Positions 44,312-55,120 of a DNA stretch of 64,000 nt are shown piece by piece. Position numbers and translations under genes: made by a program. The notes beneath the pieces were generated by a model. It made no database searches. It saw only the letters and a program-made list of their open reading frames with translations, and was not told the origin of the DNA. Source of the stretch: Neoarius graeffei (lineage: Eukaryota; Chordata; Actinopteri; Siluriformes; Ariidae); assembly GCF_027579695.1 (NCBI RefSeq), contig NC_083581.1:82404377-82468376 (forward strand), in the 5' to 3' direction. The stretch's first letter is position 1. Every line of letters begins with the position of its first letter.

Positions 44312-44541
44312 ATAACGGGCTTGGAATACCTGTTATTTAAGGGTTGGAGTGAATGGAGACTGTGAAAAGAGGGGTTGGGTGTGGGTGGTTGCTGTGTGGC
44401 GATGTGCGTGCGTGCGTATGTGTGTGTGTGGGGGGGGCACTCAGATTATTTGGGGGGGGCCCATTCAGATTATTTTGTCCCGGGGGGGGGCCCATTCAGA
44501 TTATTTTGTCCCGGGCCCAGCCAAAGCTGTCAACGGCCCTG

Positions 44542-44877
44542 CCATGTGTTGTTTTGATTTCCTGCTTTCTGAATTCCTTGTTCCTGTTCCTAGTCCTTTG
44601 ATTCCACCTTTGTCTGTGCCTACAATATTCTGTTTGTGCCTCGCCCCACCTCTTGCTTGTTTATCTTTTCTGATTTATGCCTGCTGATTTGGACTGTATG
44701 CATGATTGCACTTTTCTTAATAAATATCTTCTGTACATTCATTCATCTCCACCCATCCCTGACAGGCATGGTGATCAGACATCCCAGTTTGTGATAGCTA
44801 ATGCAAATTACTGTGACTTTAGTCATAGTCTCTAATTAAAGGTAGACTGCCTTTCAGATTTTTCAAGTATAGGTCAT
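44542..44877. other. Gene-free stretch
   Basis: No supported feature between the hAT end and the target duplication of Gmr1-like copy 2. Confidence 0.4.
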
Positions 44878-45057
44878 TGTGGCAGTGGGGGCGTGGTCAA
44901 GCGTCGGTCTGTGACCAGAGGACGGAGTCAGAGAAGGTAAGTGGCAGAATCACTACACCTGATGTGAATTAACCTGTGTTTGTGTGTCTTCCCAGCAACC
45001 ACGCCCTATATAAAGAGAGAGAGCAGAGGAAGGGAGCTCTCTCCTGCACCAGATGAC

Positions 45058-45118
<61 letters not shown>

Positions 45119-45238
45119 CGCGTGCGCGACTGGGAGAGTGTGAAAAGTTAAAGCTGGAAAGCTAAAATAAAAGAGTTTCGGAACTCAGTTCTGGCCTGCA
45201 ATACTTCTGTGCTCCACCCACCCACTCTGACTTTTACA
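44878..45238 (+). repeat. 5' LTR of Gmr1-like copy 2
   Basis: 361 bp with a TATATAAA box near 45008, a (TG)n/(CG)n tract at about 45059-45127 and AATAAAAG near 45165. Confidence 0.93.
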
Positions 45239-45281
45239 GTGGTGCCGAAACCTGGGACCGAGCACAGAAGAGAACAGCCCC

Positions 45282-45686
45282 ATGGAGTCCTCCCCCTTCG
45301 CAGACCTGATCCACGCCCTCAGCATGGCCCAACAGAGCCAGCACCAGGCGCTGCTCGCCCTCCGAAAGGATCAAGAACAACGGTTTGAGGCCCTGGTGCT
45401 GGCGCAACAGGAAGATCGTCAGGCGTTCCGGCACCTCCTCACGTTGGCGGGGGCCACCATCTCCACCACTGCGGGCCCACTCCACCTCACCCCAACGAAG
45501 ATGGGCCCGCACGACAACCCCGAGGCCTTCCTCACGCTATTTGAACAAGCAGCAGAAGCCTCGTGGTGGCCGGTGGAACAGCACCCGGCGTGCCTCCTCC
45601 CCCTGCTAACGGTGGCTGGTCCGCCGCACCTGCGGTGTCCTCCCATTTCCCACTTCCATGTCTGTCTCCCCCCCCCCCTCAGGTGA
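45282..45686 (+). pseudogene. Gmr1-like gag N-terminus, copy 2 (capsid end deleted)
   Basis: Starts MESSPFADLIHAL and runs through the glutamine/arginine-rich part and DNPEAFLTLFEQAAEAS. At LLPLLT it jumps to the serine/proline-rich segment before the zinc knuckle, and the frame is lost. Compared with copy 3 about 470 bases, including the SCAN-like region, are missing. Confidence 0.82.
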
Positions 45687-46420
45687 GTGAGCCCCAGAGT
45701 ACTGGTGCAGAGAGAAAGCCTGGGCCAGTTTGCTGGCGCTGCGGGGAGCCGGGCCACCTCCAACAGCAGTGCTCGGTGATGGAAGTGGGCGTGGTGGTTC
45801 GGATCCCCGACGCGCCAGGAGCCACCCTCGATCGGGCCGGAGCGTATCGCATACCAGTGAGTATTCAAGGGGATACATATCAGGCTTTGGTGGACTCTGG
45901 CTGTAATCAGACTTCAATCCACCAAAGCCTGGTGCAAGACAAGGCATTGGGGGGAGCACAGGGGGTGAAGGTGTTGTGTGTGCACGGGGATGTTCACAGC
46001 TACCCTTTAGTGTCAGTCCACATTTTTTTCAGAGGGGAAAAATTTAGAGTAAAGGCAGTGGTTAATCCTCGCCTCACCCACTCGATAATTTTGGGGACTG
46101 ATTGGCCGGGATTCGGGGCATTAATGAGTCATTTAATAAAGAGTGGGTCCTGCCATATTTCAGCAAGGGGAGGTCCCGGTGTCGCTTTGGCGGGAGCAGC
46201 TGTCACAGAGCCGTCTACATTATCTCCGCGTCAGAGTGAGGAGCCGCCGGCTCCTCCTCCCTCTCTCGGGGAATCCCTCACGGATTTCCCATTAGAGCAG
46301 TTGCAAGACGAGACTCTGCGGCATGCATTTGACCAAGTGAGAGTAATCGATGGTCAAATGCTCCAGCCAAACGCCACCCTGTCCTTCCCTTATTTTTCTA
46401 TTATGAAGGATAGATTATAG
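45563..46420 (+). pseudogene. Gmr1-like zinc knuckle and protease, copy 2
   Basis: 285-residue frame with CWRCGEPGHLQQQC and the protease active site in YQALVDSGCNQTSIH, followed by the linker DFPLEQLQDETLRHAFDQV that in this family leads to integrase. A TAG at 46418-46420 (KDRL then stop; copies 1 and 3 read Y) ends the frame. Confidence 0.87.
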
Positions 46421-46423
46421 CGA

Positions 46424-47820
46424 GTGACGCAGGACACTCAGACTAAAGAACAAATCACGCAGCTCTTGATTCCAAAAAGCCGCCGGGAATTGGTATTCCA
46501 GGCGGCTCACTTTAATCCCATGGCTGGACACTTGGGGCAGGATAAAACACTAGCCCGAATAATGGCCCAGTTCTATTGGCCAGGAATTCGCGGTGATGTC
46601 CGTAGGTGGTGTACGGCATGCCGCAAATGCCAGTTAGTAAATCCAGCGGCCATTCCAAAAGCGCCTTTGCACCCTCTACCATTAATTGAGACCCTGTTCG
46701 AAAGAATTGGGATGGATCTCGTCGGGCCATTAGATCGGTCAACATGAGGGTACCGCTTTATATTAGTTCTGGTAGACTATGCAACGCGATACCCAGAAGC
46801 AGTGCCTCTTCGCAATATATCTCAGCACGCAGTATTGCGGAAGCACTCTTCCGTGTCATCTCCCGAGTTGGAATCCCGAAAGAGATTCTGACTGATCAAG
46901 GCACCTCGTTTATGTCACGAACACTGAACGAACTGTATGGGGTATTAGGTATTAAGCCGATCTGCACCAGCGTTTATCACCCACAAACGGATGGTTTAGT
47001 CGAACGATTCAATCGCACCCTCAAAAATATAATTAAGGAATTCGTAAGCGAGGACGCACATAATTGGGATAAATGTCTCGAACCCTTGTTGTTTGCAGTG
47101 CAAGAGGTCCCACAAGCCTCCACGGGGTTCTCCCCATTCGAATTGTTATATGGGCGTAAGCCGCGCGGCATTTTAGACGTGCTGCGAGAAAATTGGGAGG
47201 AGGGACCTTCACCAAGGGAAAATGAAATTCAATACGTTATTGACCTGCGTGCAAAACTCCACACACTCATGCACCTAACCCAGGAGAATTTGCGGCAGGC
47301 CCAAGAACGGCAAACCCGCCTGTATGACAAGGGTACACGCCTTAGGGAGTTCGCACCGGGAGATAAAGTACTCGTACTGTTGCCCACATTGAGCTCCAAA
47401 TTAATTGCCAAGTGGCAAGGACCCTTTGAGGTCACACGGCGAGTCAGGGACGTCGACTACGAGGTGAGGCGAACGGACAGGGGTGGGGCGCTACAGATTT
47501 ACCACCTCAATCTACTCAAACCCTGGAACGAGGAGGTCCCCATGGCGTTGGTATCGGTGGTTCCAGAGAAGGCGGAGCTGGGGCTGGAGGTTCAAAAGGG
47601 AGTATTGGCATCGCGTACCTCTCCGGTCCCCTGTGGAGACCAGCTCTCCCCGACCCAACTCGCGGAGGTTGCCCAGTTGCAGACCGAATTTTCAGACGTG
47701 TTCTTGCCCCTGCCCGGCCGCACCCACCTCATAGAGCACCACATTGAGATGCCCCCAGGGGTTTTAGTGCATAGCCGCCCTTACAGGCTACCAGAACACA
47801 AGAAAAAAGTGGTTCGGTAA
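46424..47820 (+). pseudogene. Gmr1-like integrase running into the RT start, copy 2
   Basis: First block 46424-46747: zinc-binding HFNPMAGH with CTACRKC, and MDLVGPLD. A TGA at 46745-46747 and a 2-base insertion near 46818 shift the frame. Second block to 47820: LTDQGTSF, SVYHPQTDGLVERFN, KWQGPFEV and HLNLLKPWN (integrase end), then directly HHIEMPPGVLVHSRPYRLPE, which is the first conserved segment of gypsy RTs. The fusion of integrase end to RT start in one frame is the direct evidence for the IN-RT order. Confidence 0.9.
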
Positions 47821-49142
47821 GAACTCGAGGCCATGCTCGACATGGGCATCGTCAAGGAGTCCCACAGTGACTGGAGCAGCCCGCTGGTCTTGGTACCCAA
47901 GGCTGATGGGTCGGTCTGGTTCTGTATAGACTATAGAAAAGTCAACGCGGTGTCTAAATTTGACGCGTACCCAATGCCTCGTATTGATGAGTTGCTCGAT
48001 CGACTAGGCACGGCTCGCTTTTACTCGACACTGGATTTGACAAAGGGTTATTGGCAGATCCCCTTGACTCCATTATCCTGAGAAAAAACAGCCTTTTTCA
48101 CACCGTTTGGCTTACACCAGTTTGTCACACTTCCTTTTGGGCTGTTTGGGGCGCCGCGCCCGCTACGTTTCAGTGGCTGATGGATAGGGTCCTCCGCCCC
48201 CACGCCACCTATGCTGCCGCGTACCTTGACTACATCATTATTTATAGTAATGACTGGCCGCAGCACCTACAACACCTGAGGGCCGTCCTTAGGTCACTAA
48301 GGTGGGCGGGTCTCACAGCCAACCCGAAGAAGTGTGCAATTGGGTGGATGGAAGAATGGTATCTGGGCTTCCACTTGGGCAATGGGCAGGTGCGTCCCCA
48401 AATTAACAAGACTGCAGCGATTGCGGCCTGCCCGAGACCCAAGACCAAAAAGGGGGTGAGACAGTTCCTGGGGCTGGCTGGCTGTTATCATAGGTTTATA
48501 CCTAATTATTCGGACATCACCAGCCCGCTGACTGATCTCACTAAAAAGGGGGCACCAGATCCAGTCCAGTGGACGGAGCAATGCCAGCGGGCTTTTTCTG
48601 AGGTAAAGGCTGCACTGTGTGGGGGGCCACTGTTACACTCCCCTGACTTTTCTCTCCCTTTTATATTGCAGACAGACGCGTCAGACAGAGGGCTGGAGGC
48701 TGTTTTGTCCCAGGAGGTGGAGGGGGAGGATCGCCCAGTGCTGTACATTAGTCGGAAGCTGTCAGTGCGTGAGGGGCACTACAGCACCATAGAGAAGGAG
48801 TGCCTGACCATCAAGTGGGAGGTCCTCGCCCTCCGTTACTACCTGCTGGGATGCCCTTTCACCCTCTGTTCGGACCATGCGCCCCTCCAGTGGCTCCACT
48901 GCATGAAGGATGCCAATGCGCGGATCAGCCGTTGGTATCTGGCACTCCAACCCTTTAACTTCAAGGTGGTCCACAGGCCGTGGGTGCAGATCATCGTGGC
49001 GGACTTTCTCTCCCATCAAGGGGGGGGGGAGTCGGCTGCGGGCCGGACAGCTGCCCGGCCTGAGTCGGGCGGTGGGGGTATGTGGCAGTGGGGGCGTGGT
49101 CAAGCATCGGTCTGTGAAGGAGGGCGGAGTCAGAGAAGGTAA
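47821..49142 (+). pseudogene. Gmr1-like reverse transcriptase and RNase H, copy 2
   Basis: RT motifs: GIVKESHSDWSSPLVLVPK, CIDYRKVNAVSK, FYSTLDLTKGYWQ (motif A Asp present), a frameshift near 48080, then FQWLMDRVL and YLDYIIIYSND. The last should be YLDD; Asp is replaced by Tyr. After the thumb (KKGVRQFLGLAGCYHRFIP) comes RNase H: LQTDASDRGLEAVLSQ, STIEKECLTIKW, SDHAPLQWL. It ends in the region LSHQGGG just before the 3' LTR. Confidence 0.9.
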
Positions 49143-49268
49143 GCGGCAGAATCACTACACCTGATGTGAATTAACCTGTGTTTGTGTGTCTTCCCAGCAA
49201 CCACGCCCTATATAAGGAGAGAGAGGGCAGAGAAAGGGAGCTCTCTCCCGCACCAGATGACTTTTTTT

Positions 49269-49303
<35 letters not shown>

Positions 49304-49412
49304 CTGGGAGAGTGTGAAAAGTTAAAGCTGGAAAGCTAAAATAAAAGAGTTTTGAATCTCAGTTCCGGCCTGCTGTACTTCTGTGCTCCACCCACCCACT
49401 CTGACTTTTACA
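49081..49412 (+). repeat. 3' LTR of Gmr1-like copy 2
   Basis: 332 bp; preceded by a G-rich tract (GGCGGTGGGGGTA) that acts as polypurine tract candidate. Followed by GTCAT. Confidence 0.93.
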
Positions 49413-49417
49413 GTCAT

Positions 49418-50220
49418 AAAAAGGATTTTCCCATGACACACAATTATTTTTGTTTAATGGACCAAAAGCTACTGAATTTGAATCACAGACTTCCAATTTT
49501 TAGGTTTTTTTTTTAAATAGAACAATTAATGAATTTAAGGCCATGTGGCCCGAATTTCTCAGCTATTTATTCTGCTTCACCATGACCCAATTCAAGATAC
49601 TACGCCATGCATCATATAGTGGGCTTTCCCTGGTCACGCAAGGCATTGTGGGATACAAATTTGAAACAGGAGAGAAAAATGGAGGAGGTGAGTGTGTGAA
49701 TGAAACTTGAAAGACCAACTACAGTAACAGAAAGCGAGAAGAAAAGATGTTATGTTATATATGAAGGAAAGGCAATGCAGGACCAAACTAAAATATTGGT
49801 GGTCAGAGAGCATCTTGTTGTGATCAGCTGTTCGTTTAGCAACAAAATGATGTAACGGTCAGGGCACGGTCAAAGGGAAACCTGTAGATGGCAGTAATGC
49901 AACACTATGGATGCCAGCTGCTGTACAGTAAAACCCAAAAGAAGAAGGAAAAAGAAGGTAAACCTGCACATCCGCACACGGATTTCCTCTGTCTGCTTGA
50001 CTGCAAGAAGCGAGCGATTTCATGCACATTATTTGCTTGGGAATCCCCTCAAATTAAATAACTTCTCAACCATAGAATGGTCTTTTTTTTTTTAGATATT
50101 ACAGAAATAAACATATATCACAATGACCAAATTTCAGAGGGAACTAAATTTCACAGATTTTATGAAATCGAAAGGCCATCTAGCTTTAATAAATAATTAT
50201 TTAATAAATCAGTTGATTTT
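49418..50220. other. Stretch between two Gmr1-like copies; possible promoter-like segment
   Basis: No open frame is supported. At 49640-49690 there is GGCATTGTGGGAT, then AAAATGGAGGAGGTGAGTG, an ATG followed at once by a donor-like GTGAGT. Near 49880, CCTGTAGATGGCAGTAATG followed by AAGAAGAAGG resembles a common fish repeat and also a CTCF-like core. Confidence 0.35.
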
Positions 50221-50527
50221 TGTGGCAGCGGGGGCATGGTCAAGCACCAGTCTGTGACAGGAGGGCGGAGTCAGGGAAGGTAAGTGGCAGAATCGCTACA
50301 CCTGACATCAATTAACCTGTTTTTGTGTGTGTCTTCCCAGTGACCGCGCTCTACGTAAGGAGGGAGAGCTAGAGCAGAGGAGCTCAGCCCCGAACTAGAC
50401 ACTGGTTGTGTGTGTCTGTTCGATTGAAAGATTGTTCACTGAAAAGTGTGGCAATAAAGCCCTATTGCGAACCTGATCTCTGTCCTGCTGTCCTCTGTGC
50501 TTCACCCATGCATAGTGAACCGTTACA
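50221..50527 (+). repeat. 5' LTR of Gmr1-like copy 3
   Basis: 307 bp, TGTGGCAGCGGGGG start and GTTACA end. Confidence 0.92.
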
Positions 50528-50577
50528 GTGGTGCTGAAACCCGGGATAATATCGGAGCGCAGCAGCCGATCAGCCCC

Positions 50578-51428
50578 ATGGAGTCCTCCCTGTTCGCCGA
50601 CCTGGTCCATGCCCTCGCCACGGCCCAGCAAAGCCAGCACCAGGCGCTAGTCACCCTCCGAAAGGAACAAGAACAGCGCTTCGAGGCCCTGGTGCTGGCC
50701 CAGCAAGAAGATCGGGAGGTGTTCCGGCACCTCCCCGCGTCGGCGGGGTCCACCAGCATTCCCACCATGGGCCCGTCCCCCCTCACCCTAACCAAGATGG
50801 GTCTGCAGGACGACCCCGAGGCATTTATCGCACTCTTTGAGCAAGTCGTGGAGGTCTCGGGGTGGCCGATGGAACAGCGCGCGGTGCGCCTCCTCCCTCT
50901 GCTAACAGCTCCCCCACCGACCGCCGGCTGACCTACGCGGACCTCCGCCGGGCCGTCCTCCAGCGTGTGGGGCACACACCAGAGCAGCAGCGCCAGCGCT
51001 TCCGCGCTTTGCGCTTGGAGAAAGTCGGTCGGCCGTTTGCGTTTGGCCAGCAACTCCGGGATGCCTGCTGGTGGTTGAGGGCCGACAACCGCGACGCCAA
51101 GGGGATCATCGACCAGGTGGTGCTGGAGCAATTAATCGCTCGCTTGCCAGCAGGAACCGCGGAGTGGGTCCAGTGCCACCGCCCGGCGTCGCTGGATCAG
51201 GCAGTTGAGCTGGCGGAGGACCATTTGGTGGCTGTTCCGGTGGCAGGACAGCAGACAACCTCTTCTCTTCTCTCCTCTTCTTTCTCTCTCCCCCTCCTCC
51301 TGTGTCCCGTCCACGCCCCATTCCCCCACCGCAGAGGCGGGGGCCGGCACCACCCCAGCCGGCCCACCGCACCTGCGGTGCCCTTCCATTTCTCCCTTCT
51401 GTGTCTGTCTCTCCCCCCCCTCAAGTGA
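50578..51428 (+). pseudogene. Gmr1-like gag with SCAN-like capsid region, copy 3
   Basis: Frame one, 50578-50931, from MESSLFADLVHAL to LLPLLT. A small deletion near 50910 shifts the frame. Frame two (to 51428) reads LTYADLRRAVLQRVG, PEQQRQRFRALRLEKVGRP, FGQQLRDACWWLRADN, VVLEQLIARLPAGTAEWVQ and AVELAEDHLVAV. Helix lengths and the pattern (RQRFR, a central L-x-x-L-C/A-x-x-W-L, LEQ-x-x-x-x-LP, W-V) are those of the SCAN domain, which is thought to derive from a Gmr1-like capsid. It would drive gag dimerisation and assembly. Confidence 0.8.
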
Positions 51429-52190
51429 GTGAGCCCCAGAACACCAGTGCAGAGAGGAAGCCCGGGCCGGTTTGTTGGTGCTGCGGGGAGCCGGGCCACC
51501 TTCAACAGCAGTGCACGGCAATGGAGGTGGGCATGGTGGTTCGGATCCCCGACGCGCCAGAGGCCACCCTCGATCAGGCCGGAGCGTATCGCATACCGGT
51601 GAGTATTCAAGTGTTAGGACTAGGACTGTTTTGGCCTCTAGAGGCCGCTGTTATTTCCTTTTCATGTCGTGTTTATTTTGGCCTCTAGAGGCCGCCACTG
51701 TTCCTGTGTTTTGTGTTTGTGTTAATTGCCTAATTATCTTCACCTGTGTCCTTAATTAGTTTGTCTATTTATACCCCTGAGTTGAGTCCTCTTGTCACGG
51801 AGTCTTTGTGCTGTTATGTTTATCTCCAGTTTCCTTTGTACTGTGTTTTTGATCTTCTTAGCTTTTGAATTTTTGCACTTTGCTTTTCTTTTGGATTATA
51901 CTCTTTGGTTTTTTTTGTCTTTTGTTTTGCCCTGTATATAGTGTATATAGTTTAAATAAACCTTTTGATTCTTTTTCTACTTCCGCCTCACGCCTCTGCA
52001 TTTGAGTCATCCCCCTGGTGGCCTAGTGGGGGTTTGCTGGATTATCACACCAACGAACCAGGTTCGAATCCCAGCAAAACCCTAACATCAAGGGGATACA
52101 TATCAGGCGTTGGTGGATTCTGGTTGTAATCAAACCTCAATTCACCAAAGCCTGGTGCAAATTCACCAAAGCCTGGTGCGGGAGCAGCTG
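51425..52190 (+). pseudogene. Gmr1-like zinc knuckle and protease, copy 3 (split and deleted)
   Basis: CWCCGEPGHLQQQC leads to AYRIPVSIQ, where a foreign solo LTR interrupts. After it, the frame resumes with YQALVDSGCNQTSIH. A 20-base tandem repeat, AATTCACCAAAGCCTGGTGC, sits at about 52139-52178; after it about 300 bases of the protease are missing. Confidence 0.85.
51612..52087 (+). mobile_element. Solo LTR of an unrelated LTR element
   Basis: 476 bp from TGTTAGGACTAGG to AAACCCTAACA, flanked by TCAAG (51607-51611 and 52088-52092). It holds two copies of a palindromic unit TTTTGGCCTCTAGAGGCCGC (about 51630 and 51674), a TATTTATA box near 51768 and AATAAA near 51956. Near its 3' end, CAGGTTCGAATCCCAGC resembles a tRNA B box. 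Confidence 0.88.
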
Positions 52191-52267
52191 TCACAGAGCT
52201 GTCTACGTCATCACCGCGTCAGAGTGAGGAGCCACCGGCTCCTCCTCTCTCTCTCGGGGAATCCCTC

Positions 52268-53917
52268 ATGGATTTCCCGTTAGAACAGTCGCGAGACGAG
52301 ACTCTGCAGCATGCGTTTGACCAAGTGAGAGCAATCGATGGTCAAACGCTCCCGCCGAACGCCACCCCGTCCTTACCCTATTTTTCTATTATGAAAGATA
52401 GATTATACCGAGTGACGCAGGACACTCAGATGAAAGATCAAGTCACGCAGCTTTTAATTCCCAAGAGCCACTGGGAATTGGTATTCCAGGTGGCTCACTT
52501 TAATCCCATGGCTGGACACTTAGGGCAGGATAAGACACTAGTCCGAATAATGGCCCGATTCTATTGGCCGGGGATTCGCGGCGATGTTCGTAGGTGGTGC
52601 ACGGCGTGCCGCGAATGCCAGTTAGTAAATCCAGCGGCCATTCCAAAAGCGCCTTTGCGCCCTCTACCATTAATTGAGACCCCGTTCGAAAGAATTGGGA
52701 TGGATCTCGTCGGGCCATTAGATCGGTCAGCACGAGGGTACCGCTTTATATTAGTCCTGGTGGACTATGCAACACGATACCCGGAAGCAGTGCCCCTGCA
52801 CAATATCTCAGCACGCAGTATTGCGGAGGCGCTCTTCCGCGTTATCTCCTGAGTTGGAATCCCGAAAGAGATTCTGACTGATCAAGGCACCACGTTTATG
52901 TCACGGACACTGCGCGAACTTTACAGGTTATTGGGGATTAAGCCGATCCACACCAGCGTGTATCACCCACAAACGGATGGTTTAGTGGAACGGTTCAATC
53001 GCACCCTCAAGAATATAATTAAAAAATTCGTAAGTGAGGATGCACGTAATTGGGATAAGTGGCTCGAGCCCTTGTTGTTTTCAGTGCGAGAGGTCCCACA
53101 AGCCTCCACGGGGTTCTCCCCATTCGAATTATTATATGGGTGTAAGCCGCGCGGCATTCTGGACGTGCTGCGGGAAAATTGGGAAGAGGAACCTTCCCAA
53201 AGTAAAAACGAAATTCAATACATTATGGACCTGCACGCAAAACTCCACACGCTCACCCACCTAACCCAGGAGAATTTGCGGCAGGCCCAAGAACGGCAAG
53301 CCCGCCTGTACAACAAGGGTACGTGCCTTAGGGAGTTTGCACCGGGAATTAAGGTATTCGTACTGTTGCCCACATCGAGCTCCAAATTGATCGCCAAGTG
53401 GCAAGGACCCTTTGAGGTCACATGGCGAGTCGGGGACGTCGACTATGACGTGAGGCGAACAGACAGGGGTGGGGCGCTACAGATTTACCACCTCAATCTG
53501 CTTAAACTCTGGAATGAGGAGGTCCCCGTGGCATTGATGTCGGTGGTTCCGGAGAAGACAGAGCTGGGGCCGGAGGTTCAAAAAGGGGCATTGGCATCAC
53601 GTACCTCTCAGGTCCCCTGTGGAGACCACCTCTCCCCGACCCAACTCACGGAGGTCGCCCAGTTGCAGGCCGAGTTTTCGGATGTGTTCTCGCCCCTGAC
53701 CGGCCGCACTAACCTCATAGAGCACCACATTGAGACGCCCCCAGGGGTGGTAGTGCGTAGCCGCCCTTACAAGCTACCCGAACACAAAAAAAAGTGGTTC
53801 GGGAAGAACTCGAGGCCATGCTCGACATGGGTATCGTCGAGGAGTCCCACAGTGACTGGAGCAGCAGTGACTGGTACCCAAGGCCGACGGGTCGGTCCGG
53901 TTCTGTGTGGACTATAG
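52268..53917 (+). pseudogene. Gmr1-like integrase running into RT start, copy 3
   Basis: Block one (52268-52852): HFNPMAGH with CTACREC, then MDLVGPLD; it ends at a TGA (52850-52852) that replaces an Arg codon. Block two (52853-53917): LTDQGTTF, DGLVERFN, KWQGPFEV, then HHIETPPGVVVRSRPYKLPE of the RT. A base loss in the A-run near 53790 shifts the frame after KKK. Same IN-then-RT fusion as copy 2. Confidence 0.9.
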
Positions 53918-55120
53918 AAAAGTCAACGCGGTGTCTAAATTCGACACGTACCCAATGCCTCGTATTGATGAGTTGCTCGATCGACTCGGCACTGCTCACT
54001 TTTATTTGACACTGGATTTGACGAAGGGATATTGGCAGATCCCCTTGACTCCACTATCCTGAGAAAAAAAAATGGCCTTTTCCACACCGTTTGGTTTACA
54101 CCAATTCGTCACACTTCCGTTTGGGCTGTTTGGGGCGCCCGCTACATTTCAGCGGCTGATGGACAGGGTCCTCCACCCCCATGCCACCTATGCGGCCAGC
54201 TATCTCGACGACATCATCATCTATAGTAATGACTGGCCGAGGCACCTCGAACATCTAAGGGCCATCCTTAGGTCGCTGAGGCGAGCGGGTCTCACAGCCA
54301 ATCCGAAGAAGTGTGCGATTGGGCGGGTGGAAGTACAGTATCTGGGCTTCCACTTGGGCAACGGGCAGGTGCGTCCCCAAATTAACAAGACCACAGCAAT
54401 TGCGGCCTGCCCAAGGCACAAGACCAAAAAGGGGTGAGACAGTTCCTGGGGCTGGCTGGCTATTATCGTAGGTTTATACCTAATTATTCGGACATCACCA
54501 GCCCGCTGACTGATCTCACTAAAAAGGGGGCACCAGATCCGGTCCAGTGGACGGAGCAATGCCAGCGGGCTTTTTCTGAGGTAAAGGCCGCACTGTGTGG
54601 GGGGCCACTTTTACACTCCCCTGACTTTTCTCTCCCCTTTATGTTACAGACGGATGCGTCGGACAGAGGTCTGGGGGCTGTTTTGTCCCAGGAGGTGGAG
54701 GGAGAGGACCACCCAGTCTTATACATCAGTAGAAAGCTGTCGGTGTGGGAGGGGCACTACAGCACTATCGAAAAAGAGTGCCTGGCAATCAAGTGGGCAG
54801 TCCTCGCCCTCCGTTACTACCTGCTGGGATGCCCTTTCACCCTCTGTTCGGACCACGCGCCCCTCCAGTGGCTCCACCGCATGAAAGATGCCAACGTGCG
54901 GATCACCCGTTGGCATCTGGCGCTCCAACCCTTTAATTTCAAGGTGGTCCACAAGCTGGGGGTGCAGATGGTCGTGGCGGACTTCCTCTCCCGTCAAGGG
55001 GGGGGGAGTCGGCTGCAGGCCGGACGGCCGCCCGGCCTGAGTCGGCCGGTGGGGGTATGTGGCAGCGGGGGCGTGGTCAAGCGCCGGTCTGTGACAGGAG
55101 GGCAGAGTCAGGGAAGGTAA
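53794..55120 (+). pseudogene. Gmr1-like reverse transcriptase and RNase H, copy 3
   Basis: GIVEESHSDWSS is followed by a deletion/frameshift; LTLDLTKGYWQ (motif A) is present; a stop occurs near 54060. The next block (54072-54437) holds GLFGAPATFQ and the intact catalytic YLDDIIIYSND. A one-base loss near 54434 shifts to the last block (54434-55120): FLGLAGYYRRFIP, RNase H with LQTDASDRGLGAVLSQ, STIEKECLAIKW and SDHAPLQWL, ending at LSRQGGG. Unlike copy 2 the YLDD box is intact. Confidence 0.9.

Larger units (their letters stand above)
42272..44541 (+). mobile_element. hAT element, internally deleted, with L2 insertion
   Basis: The inverted ends are CAGGGCCGTCAACAG and the complement of CAGGGCCGTTGACAG. 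Near both ends the motif TTTTGTCCCGGGCCCAG recurs; at the right, CCCATTCAGATTATTTTGTC is repeated. Only the N-terminal and C-terminal parts of a transposase remain. No 8-bp duplication was found at the flanks (CCGAGCCG / CCATGTGT). An L2 fragment is inserted at 43860-44311. Confidence 0.85.
44878..49412 (+). mobile_element. Gmr1-like Ty3/gypsy element, copy 2 (PR-IN-RT-RH order)
   Basis: LTRs at 44878-45238 and 49081-49412 with a 5-bp duplication GTCAT (44873-44877, 49413-49417). The primer site TGGTGCCGAAACCTGGGA follows the 5' LTR. Domain order on the plus strand: gag start, zinc knuckle, protease, integrase, RT, RNase H. The integrase comes before the RT, as in Ty1/copia and in Gmr1-type gypsy elements. 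The capsid end is deleted from gag, and several stops and frameshifts make the copy inactive. The LTRs differ at several sites and in the length of a TG tract. Confidence 0.95.
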
